A DNA stretch of 64,000 nt. Source: Sphingobium sufflavum (GTDB taxonomy: Bacteria; Pseudomonadota; Alphaproteobacteria; Sphingomonadales; Sphingomonadaceae). The position numbers and the translations under genes were made by a program. Within the stretch, counting starts at the first letter, position 1. Each line of letters opens with the position of its first letter. The stretch spans positions 248,001-312,000 of the forward strand of contig NZ_JAJSSH010000003.1 in the NCBI RefSeq assembly GCF_021403115.1. Reading direction: 5' to 3'. Positions 16,662-25,257 of this stretch are shown here, one piece after another. The notes under the pieces are model-generated. The model had not been told where the DNA came from. It did no database searches and saw only the letters and a program-made list of their open reading frames with translations.

Positions 16662-18533
16662 TCATACCAGCGCCTCCGCGCGCTGCGCGACGGCGAGGGG
16701 GCCTTCCTCCAGATGGCACAGGATGGCGTTCCCGGCGGCGAGGTCGTGGCGGGGCGGGGCGATGCGGTCGCACAGACCGGCCACGCGGACGTTGCAGCGC
16801 GGGAGGAAGCGGCACAGGTCGGCGTCGCCCGCGAGCGGGTCGATGGGCGGCAGGGCGGGCGCGCCCAGCCCCTCCGGCAACCAGCCCGGCCGCATTTCGG
16901 GCACGGAGCGGATCAGCAGGTCGGTGTAGGGATGATGCGGCGGCGAGCCAAAGGCGGCGCGCGGTCCCTGATCCACCACGTCGCCGGAATAGAGGACGAG
17001 GATGTCGTCGCAGATCGCGCGCACGGTGGAGATGTCATGGCTGATGAAGACCATGGCGATGCCCAGTTCGCGGCGCAGGTCGGCCAGCAGGTCGAGGATC
17101 GCCGCGCCGACCACCGTGTCGAGGGCGGAAGTGACTTCGTCGCACAGGATCAGGTCCGGCCCGGCGGCGAGGGCGCGGGCGAGGTTGACGCGCTGCTTCT
17201 GCCCGCCCGACAGGTCGGTGCAGGGCCGGTCCGCCAGCGTGCGGGGAAGCTGGATGCGCTCCAGCAGTTCCGCGACCCGCGCATCCGCCGCCGCGCCGGT
17301 GAGGCCATGGTAGAAGGCGAGGGGACGCTTCAATATCTGCCCGACGCTATGGGCGGGGTTGAGGGCGACATCGGCGTTCTGAAAGACGATCTGCACGCGG
17401 CGGAAATCGTCGCGGCTGCGCCCATCCAGCCCCGGCGCGAGGGGAGCGCCGTCAAGGCTGATCCGGCCGCGCGCGGGGGGCAACAGCCCGGCGATGACGC
17501 GGGCGAGGGTGGACTTGCCGGAACCGGACTCCCCGATGACGCCCAATATCTCGCCCCGGTGCAGGGTCAGGCCGATGTCGCGCAGCACGGGCACGGCGGG
17601 GCGGCCCTGCGCATCGACACGGCCATAGCCGGCGGTGAGGCCCTCGATCTGGAGGAGGGGGACGGGGGCGGTGCGCGGCTTGTCCTGCGCGGCCTCCACC
17701 ACGGGATGGGCGGCGGCCATCAGGGTCTTGGTATAATCGTCGCGGGGGGATTGCAGGATCTGGTGGACGCGCCCGGTCTCCCGCACCCGTCCCCGGTTGA
17801 GGACGACGATATGGTCCGCCATCTGCGCGACGACGGCGAGGTCGTGGCTGACATAGACGGCGGTGGTGCCCCGGTCGCGCACGACGGCGCGAAACGCCTG
17901 CAACACGCCGATCTGCGTCGTCACGTCGAGGGCGGTGGTGGGTTCGTCGAGGATGACCAGTTCGGGATCGGTGATGAGCGCCATGGCGGCCATCAGCCGC
18001 TGGAGCTGGCCGCCCGAAAGCTGGTGCGGGTAGCGTTGGCCGATGGTGTCGGGTTTCGGCAGGCCGAGCGCGCGGAACAGCTCCACCGCCTTGGCCTCCG
18101 CCGCGGGGCGGGGGAGGAGGTCGTGGATCAGGGCGGGTTCGACCACCTGGTCCATCAGCGTGCGGGAGGGGTTGAAGGCGGACGCCGCGCTCTGCGCCAC
18201 ATAGGCGATGCGGTTGCCGCGCAGGTCGCGCAGCGCGGCGGGGGTGAGGGAGCGGATCGCCGCGTCGCCCACGGTGATGCTGCCGCCGGTGATCGCGGCG
18301 CCGGGGCGGACATGGCCGAGGAGAGAGAGGGCGATGGTGGTCTTGCCCGAGCCGGACTCCCCGATCAGGGCCAGCACTTCGCCCTTTGGAATGGCAAAGC
18401 TGACGTCATCGACGATGACGATGTCCTGCCCGTCCGGCCCGCGTGCGGCGATCCGCAGGTTGGTGACGGTTACGTGGGGGGGGACATGCGGGGGGACATG
18501 GGGAGTGTCTGGGGCGGTGGCCGGGTCGCTCAT
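16662..18533 (-). CDS. peptide/opine ABC transporter, fused double ATPase (DppD-DppF type)
   Basis: Cytoplasmic ATPase of 623 residues with two complete ABC domains in one chain. Domain 1 (about 22-270) has GESGSGKTT, LSGGQLQRLM and ELVILDEPTTALD. Domain 2 (about 300-560) has GESGSGKST, LSGGQKQRVNLA and DLILCDEVTSALD. An oligopeptide-permease C-terminal extension with conserved Cys (CRFLPRCNV) follows. The start at 18533 has a GGGAGGA site and overlaps the permease stop codon. Fused forms occur in many peptide, nickel and opine importers. It energises the two permeases next to it. Confidence 0.92.
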   Translation of the reverse strand: MSDPATAPDTPHVPPHVPPHVTVTNLRIAARGPDGQDIVIVDDVSFAIPKGEVLALIGESGSGKTTIALSLLGHVRPGAAITGGSITVGDAAIRSLTPAALRDLRGNRIAYVAQSAASAFNPSRTLMDQVVEPALIHDLLPRPAAEAKAVELFRALGLPKPDTIGQRYPHQLSGGQLQRLMAAMALITDPELVILDEPTTALDVTTQIGVLQAFRAVVRDRGTTAVYVSHDLAVVAQMADHIVVLNRGRVRETGRVHQILQSPRDDYTKTLMAAAHPVVEAAQDKPRTAPVPLLQIEGLTAGYGRVDAQGRPAVPVLRDIGLTLHRGEILGVIGESGSGKSTLARVIAGLLPPARGRISLDGAPLAPGLDGRSRDDFRRVQIVFQNADVALNPAHSVGQILKRPLAFYHGLTGAAADARVAELLERIQLPRTLADRPCTDLSGGQKQRVNLARALAAGPDLILCDEVTSALDTVVGAAILDLLADLRRELGIAMVFISHDISTVRAICDDILVLYSGDVVDQGPRAAFGSPPHHPYTDLLIRSVPEMRPGWLPEGLGAPALPPIDPLAGDADLCRFLPRCNVRVAGLCDRIAPPRHDLAAGNAILCHLEEGPLAVAQRAEALV

Positions 18534-19426
18534 CAGTTCCTCCCACGGTGCGGCAGCGCGTCGATCAGCAGGTTGACGCTGACGGTCAGCGTGGCGATGG
18601 CGAGGGCGGGCATCAGGATGGCGGGCGCGCCCTCCGCAATGCCGGAGATATTCTCCCGCACCAAGGAGCCGAGGTCGGCCTGCGGCGGCTGGACGCCCAG
18701 GCCCAGAAAGCTGAGCGCGGAGAGCAGTAGCACGATGAACACGAAGCGCAGGCCGAAATCGGCCAGCAGCGGGTGCAGCATGTTGGGCAGGATTTCGGAC
18801 AGGGCGATATAGGCGCGGCGTTCCCCGCGCGCGCGGGCGACCGAGACGAAATCCATCTGGTTGAGGTTGACCGCCAGCGCGCGGGCGATGCGGTAATTGC
18901 CGGGCACATAGGTGAGACCCGCGATCAGCAACAGCAGCCAGAGCGAGGAGCCGAAGGCGGCGACCATGACCAGCGCCAGTATCTTGGACGGGATGGAGAT
19001 GACCGTGTCCATGAAGCGGGAGAGGAGTTCGTCCACCCACCCCCGACCCACCGCCGCGACGAGGGCGAGGCCGGTGCCGACGGTGCAGGCGAGCAGCGCC
19101 GCCCCCGCGCCCAGCCCGACGGTGTAGCGCGCGGCGTGCAACAGGCGGCTGAGCACGTCGCGGCCCAGATAGTCGCTGCCCAGCAGGAAGGTGCGGGACG
19201 CGGGGCTGAACACATTCTCGTCCACGAAGGCGCCGATGGGATAGGGGGCGAGGAGCGGCCCGATCAGCGCGATGACCAGCCAGAAGAGGACGAAGGCCAG
19301 CCCGACCTTGCCCGACAGCGGCAGGCGGCGGGTCCAGCGGAGCGCGCGGGCGGGGAAGGCGGCGCGTTTGGTGGCTGGAGCCGGAACCGGAGCGGGCGCG
19401 GCAGTGGGGAGGGACGCGCCGCTCAT
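18533..19426 (-). CDS. ABC transporter permease (DppC type)
   Basis: Inner-membrane permease of 297 residues with an N-terminal OppC-like segment, a first helix near residues 40-60 and a BPD_transp_1 domain. The ATPase-coupling EAA-like loop is at ARARGERRAYIALSEILPN. The N terminus is Pro/Ala-rich. It overlaps both neighbours by four bases (ATGA). It forms the channel with the DppB-type permease. Confidence 0.92.
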   Translation of the reverse strand: MSGASLPTAAPAPVPAPATKRAAFPARALRWTRRLPLSGKVGLAFVLFWLVIALIGPLLAPYPIGAFVDENVFSPASRTFLLGSDYLGRDVLSRLLHAARYTVGLGAGAALLACTVGTGLALVAAVGRGWVDELLSRFMDTVISIPSKILALVMVAAFGSSLWLLLLIAGLTYVPGNYRIARALAVNLNQMDFVSVARARGERRAYIALSEILPNMLHPLLADFGLRFVFIVLLLSALSFLGLGVQPPQADLGSLVRENISGIAEGAPAILMPALAIATLTVSVNLLIDALPHRGRN

Positions 19427-20412
19427 GCGCTGCGCAGCCGGGGGTTGGCGACGATGGCGGTGACGTCCGCCAGCAGCATCAGCAGCAGATAGACCGCGCA
19501 GAAGATCATCGCGCACGCCTGTAGCAGCGGCATGTCGCGGCTGGTCACGGCGTTGACCATCAGGCTGGCCAGACCGGGATAGTTGAAGATGGTTTCCACG
19601 ATGATCGCTCCGCCGAGAAGATAGGAGAGACTGAGCGCCATCGCGTTGACGATGGGGCCGACGGCGTTGGGCAGGACATGGCGTATCACCACGCGGGCGG
19701 GCGACAGGCCCTTGAGCAGCGCCATCTCCACATAGGGCCGGTCGAGCTGGTCGATGACCGCCGCGCGCGTCATCCGCGCCATCTGGGCGATGACGACGAC
19801 GCACAGGGAGAAGACCGGCATGGCGAAGGTTTCGAAGAACTGCCCCCATGTCGCCTGTTCCGGCAGCATGGAGATGGACGGCAGCCAGCGCAGTTTGACC
19901 GAGAAGATCAGGACCGCGATGGTCGCGACCAGAAATTCGGGCAGCGCGACCATGGAGAGGGTGGCGACATTGAGCGCCCGGTCGAGCCGCCCGCCCCGGT
20001 TCATCGCGCTGGATATGCCGATGGTCAGCGCCAGCGGCACGGCGACCAGGGTGGTGAGCGCGGCGAGGAGCAGCGAGTTGGGCAGCCGTTCCCGGATAAT
20101 CTCCCCCACCGGCATGTTGGCGACCAGCGACTGGCCCGCGTCGCCGCCCGCAAGGCCGGTGATCCATGACCCGAAGCGGACATAGGCGGGACGGTCGAGA
20201 CCCATTTCATGGCGCAGCGCGGCGACCTGCGCGGGCGTCGCGCTCTGGCCCAGCGCCTCCTGCGCGGCGTCGCCGGGGAGCAGGTCGCTGATCGTGAAGA
20301 CGACGAGGGAGACGAGGATCAGCGTCAGGAAAGCGGCGCCGATGCGGCCCGCGATCATGCGCAGCAGGGTGTTGCGGGCCGCATGGGGGCGGCTGGCCGG
20401 GGATGCGCTCAT
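19423..20412 (-). CDS. ABC transporter permease (DppB type)
   Basis: Inner-membrane permease of 329 residues. The DppB signature region MGLDRPAYVRFGSWI lies between the first helix and the membrane domain, and the coupling loop is ALLKGLSPARVVIRHVLPN. A GGGAGG ribosome site precedes ATG 20412. It starts four bases after the binding-protein gene and overlaps the DppC gene. Confidence 0.92.
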   Translation of the reverse strand: MSASPASRPHAARNTLLRMIAGRIGAAFLTLILVSLVVFTISDLLPGDAAQEALGQSATPAQVAALRHEMGLDRPAYVRFGSWITGLAGGDAGQSLVANMPVGEIIRERLPNSLLLAALTTLVAVPLALTIGISSAMNRGGRLDRALNVATLSMVALPEFLVATIAVLIFSVKLRWLPSISMLPEQATWGQFFETFAMPVFSLCVVVIAQMARMTRAAVIDQLDRPYVEMALLKGLSPARVVIRHVLPNAVGPIVNAMALSLSYLLGGAIIVETIFNYPGLASLMVNAVTSRDMPLLQACAMIFCAVYLLLMLLADVTAIVANPRLRSA

Positions 20413-20416
20413 GCGG

Positions 20417-21985
20417 TCAGTCCTCCCACCACAGATGTTCGGCAAAGGCATAGCCCATGAAGCCGCCCAGCGGCACCGGATGCCAGCCCTTGAGCCGCCG
20501 GTCATACCCGTCGAGCAGGCTGATGAAGACGGGGATGCCGACGCCGCAGCGGTCGCGCACCAGCCCCTGCATCTCGCCATAGAGCTGCTTGCGCCGGGCG
20601 TCGTCCGGCTCGCCGCGCGCCTCGACCAGCAGGCGGTCGAAACGGGGGTTCTGCCAGCCGGACTCGTTCCATGGCGCATCGGATTTGTAGAAGAGGCTGT
20701 AGATCAGGTCCGCCGTGGGCCGGGGGTTGGTGTTGCCGAAGCCCAGCGGGTGCTTCATCCAGTGGGTGGACCAGTAGCCGTCGGCGGGCACCCGGCTGAC
20801 CGAGAGGTTCAGACCCGCGCGCGCGCCATATTCCTGGAGGATGGAGGCCATGTCCACCGACCCTTCCGCCGCCGTGGAGGCGTAGAGGGGCAGGCGGGTC
20901 GTGCCGATGCCCGCCTTGCGGAAATGCCAGCGCGCCTTGTCCAGATCGAGCGCGGTCTGGGGCAGGCCCGCGCGATAATAGGGGTGGAAGGGCGGGATCG
21001 GATGGTCGTTGGCGATCGTCGCATAGTTGCGGAACAGCGCGCGCTTGATGAGCGGGCGGTCCATCAGATATTTCATGCCCGCGACGAAATGGCCGCTGGA
21101 CGTGGGCAGCTGGTCCTGCCGCATGATGAGGTTGGTGTAGAGGGCGGACGGCGTCTCCCGCACCAGATGGCGCGGCGAGGCGTTGACCCGGCGGGTGGAG
21201 CGCGGATTGACCGCCAGCGCCATATGGATGTCGCCCGAAAGGAGCGCGTTGACGCGGCTGACCTCGTCCGGGATGCCGATCAGTTCGATCTCGTCCAGAT
21301 AGGGCTTGCCGGGTTTCCAGTAATCGGCGTTGCGGCGGCCCAGCGTGCGGACGCCGGGCGTGAAGGCGGCGAGACGATAGGGGCCGGTGCCGTTGCCGGT
21401 CCTGAACGCCTTTTCCCCCGCCGGGATGATGGCGAAATGCGACTGGGCGAGGATGACGGGAAGGTCGGCGTTGGCCCCTCCCAGTTCGATGGTGAGGTCG
21501 AGCGGGCCATCGGCGCGGACGGTGCGGAACTGCTCCGCGATGGCGGCGAGCTTGGAGGCGGTCGCCGGTTCCTTGTGCCGCAGCAGCGAATAAACGACAT
21601 CGGCGGAGGTGAGCGAGCGGCCATCATGGAAGGTCACGCCGCTGCGCAGGCGGACATGCCAGACACGCTGGTCGCTGCTTTCCATGCGGACGGCGAGGCC
21701 GGCGCGGGCGCGCAGGGTGCGGTCCAGCTCCGTCAGGCAGTTGTAGAGCATGAAATGGCGGACATAGTCGCTCGACAGCGAACCCTTGGCCGGGTCCAGC
21801 GTGTCGGCGGTGGAGAGGGACATGGTCGCCGCCTTGATCCGGCCGCCCTGACGGGGTTGGGGTCTGGCGGCGGCGAGCGATGCCGCCGGGACGAGGATGC
21901 CGCCCGCGGTGGCGACCATGCCCGCGCCGAGCGCGGCGCCGAGCAGGTCGCGGCGGGAGAAGGGGGAGGAGCCGTCGCCGATCAT
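20417..21985 (-). CDS. extracellular solute-binding protein, family 5
   Basis: Periplasmic substrate receptor of 522 residues for the importer encoded after it. A Tat signal is visible (SRRDLLGAALGAG, residues 10-22). The family 5 signature region reads VTFHDGRSLTSADVVYSLLR near residue 120. Family 5 proteins bind di- and oligopeptides, opines, nickel or sugar-amine conjugates. Because oxidase genes of the opine/amine type lie on both sides, an opine-like or N-substituted amino acid is a reasonable guess. ATG overlaps the stop of the PuuB-like gene. Confidence 0.88.
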   Translation of the reverse strand: MIGDGSSPFSRRDLLGAALGAGMVATAGGILVPAASLAAARPQPRQGGRIKAATMSLSTADTLDPAKGSLSSDYVRHFMLYNCLTELDRTLRARAGLAVRMESSDQRVWHVRLRSGVTFHDGRSLTSADVVYSLLRHKEPATASKLAAIAEQFRTVRADGPLDLTIELGGANADLPVILAQSHFAIIPAGEKAFRTGNGTGPYRLAAFTPGVRTLGRRNADYWKPGKPYLDEIELIGIPDEVSRVNALLSGDIHMALAVNPRSTRRVNASPRHLVRETPSALYTNLIMRQDQLPTSSGHFVAGMKYLMDRPLIKRALFRNYATIANDHPIPPFHPYYRAGLPQTALDLDKARWHFRKAGIGTTRLPLYASTAAEGSVDMASILQEYGARAGLNLSVSRVPADGYWSTHWMKHPLGFGNTNPRPTADLIYSLFYKSDAPWNESGWQNPRFDRLLVEARGEPDDARRKQLYGEMQGLVRDRCGVGIPVFISLLDGYDRRLKGWHPVPLGGFMGYAFAEHLWWED

Positions 21986-23268
21986 TTGAACATGTCCTGC
22001 ACCTTGTACCACGCGCCGACGGCGGGCAGGAACCAGGGCTTGCCGAGGTGGCCGGGGATGGCGGGCCAGTCGAGGTCGGCCCAGGGGTTTGCGGAGAGGT
22101 CGCCGCCCATGTAGCGGGCCATCTGCTGGCCCATATGCACCGACATCTGCACGCCATGGCCGCTGTAGCCCATGGCGTAGAACAGCCCGTCCTGCTCCCC
22201 CGCGCGGGGGAGGCGGTCGGCGGTCAGGTCCACCATGCCGCCCCACACATGGTCGATGCGGGCGTGGCGCAAATCGGGGAACATGGCGCGCATCGCATCG
22301 GTCAGGATCGCGCCGCTTTTCACATCCGACTTGCCGCCCGAAATGGCGAAGCGCGCGCGCCCGCCGAAGATCAGCCGGTCGTCCGGGGTCAGGCGGAAGA
22401 AATTGCCGATGATGCGGCTGGTCACATAGTTGCGGCGGTTGGGGAACAGCCGGTCGATGAGCGCGGGGCCGAGCCGTTCGGTCGCGATGATGAAGCTGCC
22501 GACGCCGACCAGCCGCCGCTGGAACCAGCGGAACGGCTTTTGCGGGGGCGCGCCGCCGGTGGCGACAAGCACCTGCCGCGCGCGCAGGCTGCCCCGGCTG
22601 GCCGTGACGGTCCAGCCGCCGGGCGCGCGGGTGAGGTCGGTGACGGGGGCATGTTCAAAGATCGTCGCGCCCTGCGCCGCCGCCGCTTCCGCAAGGCCGA
22701 TGCCGAACTGGCCGACATGGAGTTGCGCGCTGGTCGTCTGGAGCAGGCCGCCGTAGAATTGGTCGCTGCCGATTTCCGTGCCGATGCGGTCGGGGGTGAT
22801 GAGTTCGACGTTCTGGTCGATCTCCGCCTTCAACAGCGCATAGGCTTTTTCGATCTTGGCATAGTGCATCGGCTTGGCGGCGAGCTTGAGCCGGCCGCAG
22901 CGGCGAAAGGCGCAGTCGATGCCCTGTTCGCGCACGAGCCGCTCCACCGTGTCCACCGCGTCGACATGGGCGTGGTAATAGGCAAGGGCGCGGTCGCGGC
23001 CCAGCGAGGCGACGAGCGACCCATAATCCTGATGCGTGCCATTGTTGCACTGGCCACCGTTGCGGCCCGAAGCCTCCCCGATGACCGGTCCCGCCTCCAG
23101 CACCGCGACGGATGCGCCCGACTGGCGCAGGGCCAGCGCGGCGGAGAGGCCGGTGAAGCCGCCGCCGATGATCGCCACGTCCACCTGCCCACCGGGATCG
23201 CCGGTCGCGCCGCCGGTGAAGGCGGGCGCTGTGGCGAGCCAGTAGGAGAGGGGGCTGGGTTCGGTCAT
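21982..23268 (-). CDS. FAD-dependent amine oxidase (gamma-glutamylputrescine oxidase-like)
   Basis: DAO-family flavoprotein of 428 residues, close in layout to PuuB and other amine oxidases. It has VAIIGGGFTGLSAALALRQ near residue 31, EASGRNGGQCNNG near 63-75 and the C-terminal YSGHGVQMSVHMGQQMA. It would oxidise a secondary or primary amine with release of ammonia or aldehyde. Its stop overlaps the binding-protein start, which ties it to the importer and suggests it acts on the imported compound. Confidence 0.83.
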   Translation of the reverse strand: MTEPSPLSYWLATAPAFTGGATGDPGGQVDVAIIGGGFTGLSAALALRQSGASVAVLEAGPVIGEASGRNGGQCNNGTHQDYGSLVASLGRDRALAYYHAHVDAVDTVERLVREQGIDCAFRRCGRLKLAAKPMHYAKIEKAYALLKAEIDQNVELITPDRIGTEIGSDQFYGGLLQTTSAQLHVGQFGIGLAEAAAAQGATIFEHAPVTDLTRAPGGWTVTASRGSLRARQVLVATGGAPPQKPFRWFQRRLVGVGSFIIATERLGPALIDRLFPNRRNYVTSRIIGNFFRLTPDDRLIFGGRARFAISGGKSDVKSGAILTDAMRAMFPDLRHARIDHVWGGMVDLTADRLPRAGEQDGLFYAMGYSGHGVQMSVHMGQQMARYMGGDLSANPWADLDWPAIPGHLGKPWFLPAVGAWYKVQDMFK

Positions 23269-23297
23269 CGGCTGCGGCTCTCCCTAATGCTGTGCGA

Positions 23298-23966
23298 TCA
23301 GAGGCCGACGACGGCCGGCAGGCAGCCGATGTGGGGAATTTCCACATCGCGGTAGAAGGGGTTGGACGGTTCATGCCCGCGACCCACGAACACCTGGCAC
23401 CCGAAGCGCAGATCCTTGGCCGTGTTATGGTCGTAGCGGAAGGAGGAGGAGACATGCATCATCTCCTCCGGGCCGCAGCCGAGCTGGTCGAACATATATT
23501 CGAACGCCTGCATGCGCGGCTTGTACGCCTGCGCCATTTCGGCGGTGTAGACGGCGTGGAAGGGCGCGCCCAGCTTGTCCACGTTCGACTGGATCTGGCT
23601 GTTGCTGGCGTTGGAGAGGATCACCAGCGGGATCTTGTCGCCGATCTTGGACAGGCCGCCCGGCACATCGTCATGCGGACCCCAGGTCGGCACCGCTTCA
23701 TAGACGGAATCGGGGAAGGCCACGTCATAGGCGATGCCCCATTTCTTGCAGGTGCGGGCCACCGAATTGCGGATGACCTCCTGATAGGGCTGCCATTCGC
23801 CCAGCACCTCGTCCAGGCGATAGCGCGCCCAGTCGGTCAGGAAATCGTCGATCCGGTCGGCGGGTACGATATCCTTGTAAAAGGCGCGGGCCATGTCGGC
23901 CATGTGAAAGCGCGTGAGCGTGCCATAGCAGTCGAAGCTGATATATTTGGGCCGGAAGGTCGTCAT
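23298..23966 (-). CDS. haloacid dehalogenase type II family protein
   Basis: HAD-superfamily hydrolase of 222 residues. The nucleophile motif FDCYGTL is at residues 9-15 (Asp10). Motif II is LSNAS, the lysine lies in AYKPRMQAF, and the motif III region is SSSFRYDHNTAKDLRF. The overall form is that of type II L-2-haloacid dehalogenases, but motif III departs from their usual VSSNxWD, so a halogenated substrate is not certain. It is the promoter-proximal gene of the oxidase/importer operon, with the 13-mer motif 64 bases upstream. Confidence 0.8.
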   Translation of the reverse strand: MTTFRPKYISFDCYGTLTRFHMADMARAFYKDIVPADRIDDFLTDWARYRLDEVLGEWQPYQEVIRNSVARTCKKWGIAYDVAFPDSVYEAVPTWGPHDDVPGGLSKIGDKIPLVILSNASNSQIQSNVDKLGAPFHAVYTAEMAQAYKPRMQAFEYMFDQLGCGPEEMMHVSSSFRYDHNTAKDLRFGCQVFVGRGHEPSNPFYRDVEIPHIGCLPAVVGL

Positions 23967-24029
23967 CCGAAACTGTCCCCTATCGTGGAATTCTGAGGAT
24001 GATTAGCGCACGCCGCGCCCAAAGTTTTG

Positions 24030-24042
24030 CCCCGATGTGGGG
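24030..24042 (-). promoter_or_regulatory. candidate operator, shared 13-mer CCCCGATGTGGGG
   Basis: Second exact copy of the 13-mer, 64 bases before the first gene of the oxidase/importer operon. The remaining gap (24043-24182) also has TTCGGCATA at 24080 and its reverse complement TATGCCGAA at 24171. Confidence 0.45.
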
Positions 24043-24182
24043 GGTGGCGGCGGCGCATATCATGCCATTTGCGCGATCATTCGGCATAGATTGCCGTGGT
24101 GCCACGTCCTGCTCCCTGCCGGTGGTCGGGCGGGCAGTCGGCGGCATTTTGGTCGCCATGTCCAGCAGTTTATGCCGAACGA

Positions 24183-25109
24183 TCAATAGCCCGCGTCGCG
24201 GCGCACCAGACCGTCCGGCGCGGCGCCCTGCGCATGGCGGCGGATGTTGGCGATCATGGCGCGCGCTGCCCCCTCCGCATCGGTAACGCTGGCGATATGG
24301 GGGGTCAGCAGGATGCGGGGATGGCCCCAGAAGGGGTGGCCGGACGGCAGCGGTTCGGGCGCGGTCACGTCCAGCACCGCTTGCGACAGGCGGCCCTCGT
24401 CCAGCGCGGACAGCAAATCCTGCTCCACCAGATGACGGCCCCGCCCGACATTGACGAGGGCGGCACCGGAAGGCAGTTGATCGAACAGATTCCGGCACAA
24501 AATGCCGGTCGTGTCGGGGGTCAGCGGCAGCAGGCAGACGAGGATGTCCGTCTGCGCCAGCATCGCGGCCAGCCCGTCCGGGCCGTTGAAATGGGTGACG
24601 CCCTCCAGGGTGCGGGGCGAGCGGCTCCACGCCGCCAGCGGAAAGCCGAAGGGGCGCAGCGCGGACAGGACGGCGCGGCCCAGCTCCCCCGCTCCCAAAA
24701 TGCCGATGCGCCGGTGGGCGGCGGGGCGGACGGGCAATTCCTGCCAGCGTTCCTCCCGCTGCGCGCGGGCATAGGCGAACAGATCGCGATGCAGGGCGAA
24801 GACCGAGCCGGTCACATACTCAACCATGCCGTCGATCAGGTGTCGCTCGACCAGCCGGACCAGCCCGACGTGCGGCGGCAGCGCGGCCAGATCGAACTGG
24901 TCCACGCCCGCGCCGGTGGAGAAGAGCAGGGCGAGGTTGGGATAGCGGTCCGCCATGTCGGCGGGCGGTGTCCAGGCGGCGATATAGCGGACCGAGGCCG
25001 GATCATCGAGGCTGTCGGCGGTTTGGAAGGCGATGTCGGGCGCCTGCGCGGCGAACACGGCGCGCATGGTCGCGGCCCGTTCCGCCCCGCCGATGAAAAG
25101 GAATGTCAT
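24183..25109 (-). CDS. ghrA: glyoxylate/hydroxypyruvate reductase A-like D-2-hydroxyacid dehydrogenase
   Basis: NAD(P)H-dependent 2-hydroxyacid dehydrogenase of 308 residues. The nucleotide-binding GILGAGELGRAV is near residue 139. The catalytic Arg (VNVGRGRHLVEQDLL), Glu (APEPLP) and His (LLTPHIAS) are all present. Length and sequence style fit the GhrA branch. The start at 25109 has a GGAGAG site. It reads away from a strong terminator at 25128-25161 that lies just before its ribosome site, so it must have its own promoter or depend on read-through from the TonB receptor gene. Confidence 0.85.
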   Translation of the reverse strand: MTFLFIGGAERAATMRAVFAAQAPDIAFQTADSLDDPASVRYIAAWTPPADMADRYPNLALLFSTGAGVDQFDLAALPPHVGLVRLVERHLIDGMVEYVTGSVFALHRDLFAYARAQREERWQELPVRPAAHRRIGILGAGELGRAVLSALRPFGFPLAAWSRSPRTLEGVTHFNGPDGLAAMLAQTDILVCLLPLTPDTTGILCRNLFDQLPSGAALVNVGRGRHLVEQDLLSALDEGRLSQAVLDVTAPEPLPSGHPFWGHPRILLTPHIASVTDAEGAARAMIANIRRHAQGAAPDGLVRRDAGY

Positions 25110-25127
25110 GCTGCTATCTCTCTCCAC

Positions 25128-25161
25128 AAAAAATGCGCGGGGACGGTGAAGTCCCCGCGCA
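25128..25161 (-). terminator. rho-independent terminator
   Basis: On the minus strand a perfect 11-base stem (TGCGCGGGGAC with a six-base loop) is followed by six T residues. It ends transcription from the TonB receptor gene. It sits less than 25 bases upstream of the ghrA start codon. Confidence 0.85.
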
Positions 25162-25204
25162 CAGGATGACGCCGAGGGATGGCGTCGGAGCCTTTTGATT
25201 GAAC

Positions 25205-25248
25205 GCGTTTTCCGATTCAGCAGATGATACCATCTGCTTTGAAAACGC
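25205..25248. repeat. double stem-loop downstream of the TonB receptor gene
   Basis: Two nested perfect inverted repeats: outer GCGTTTTC/GAAAACGC and inner AGCAGATG/CATCTGCT around an ATAC loop. It begins ten bases after the receptor stop codon and precedes the terminator. It could protect the 3' end of the mRNA. Confidence 0.6.
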
Positions 25249-25257
25249 TCTGGCCGA

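Noticed and set aside
15405..18812. A 1135-residue plus-strand frame opposite the oxidase and ABC genes
   Set aside because: Low-complexity antisense translation over well-supported minus-strand genes with overlapping starts and stops.
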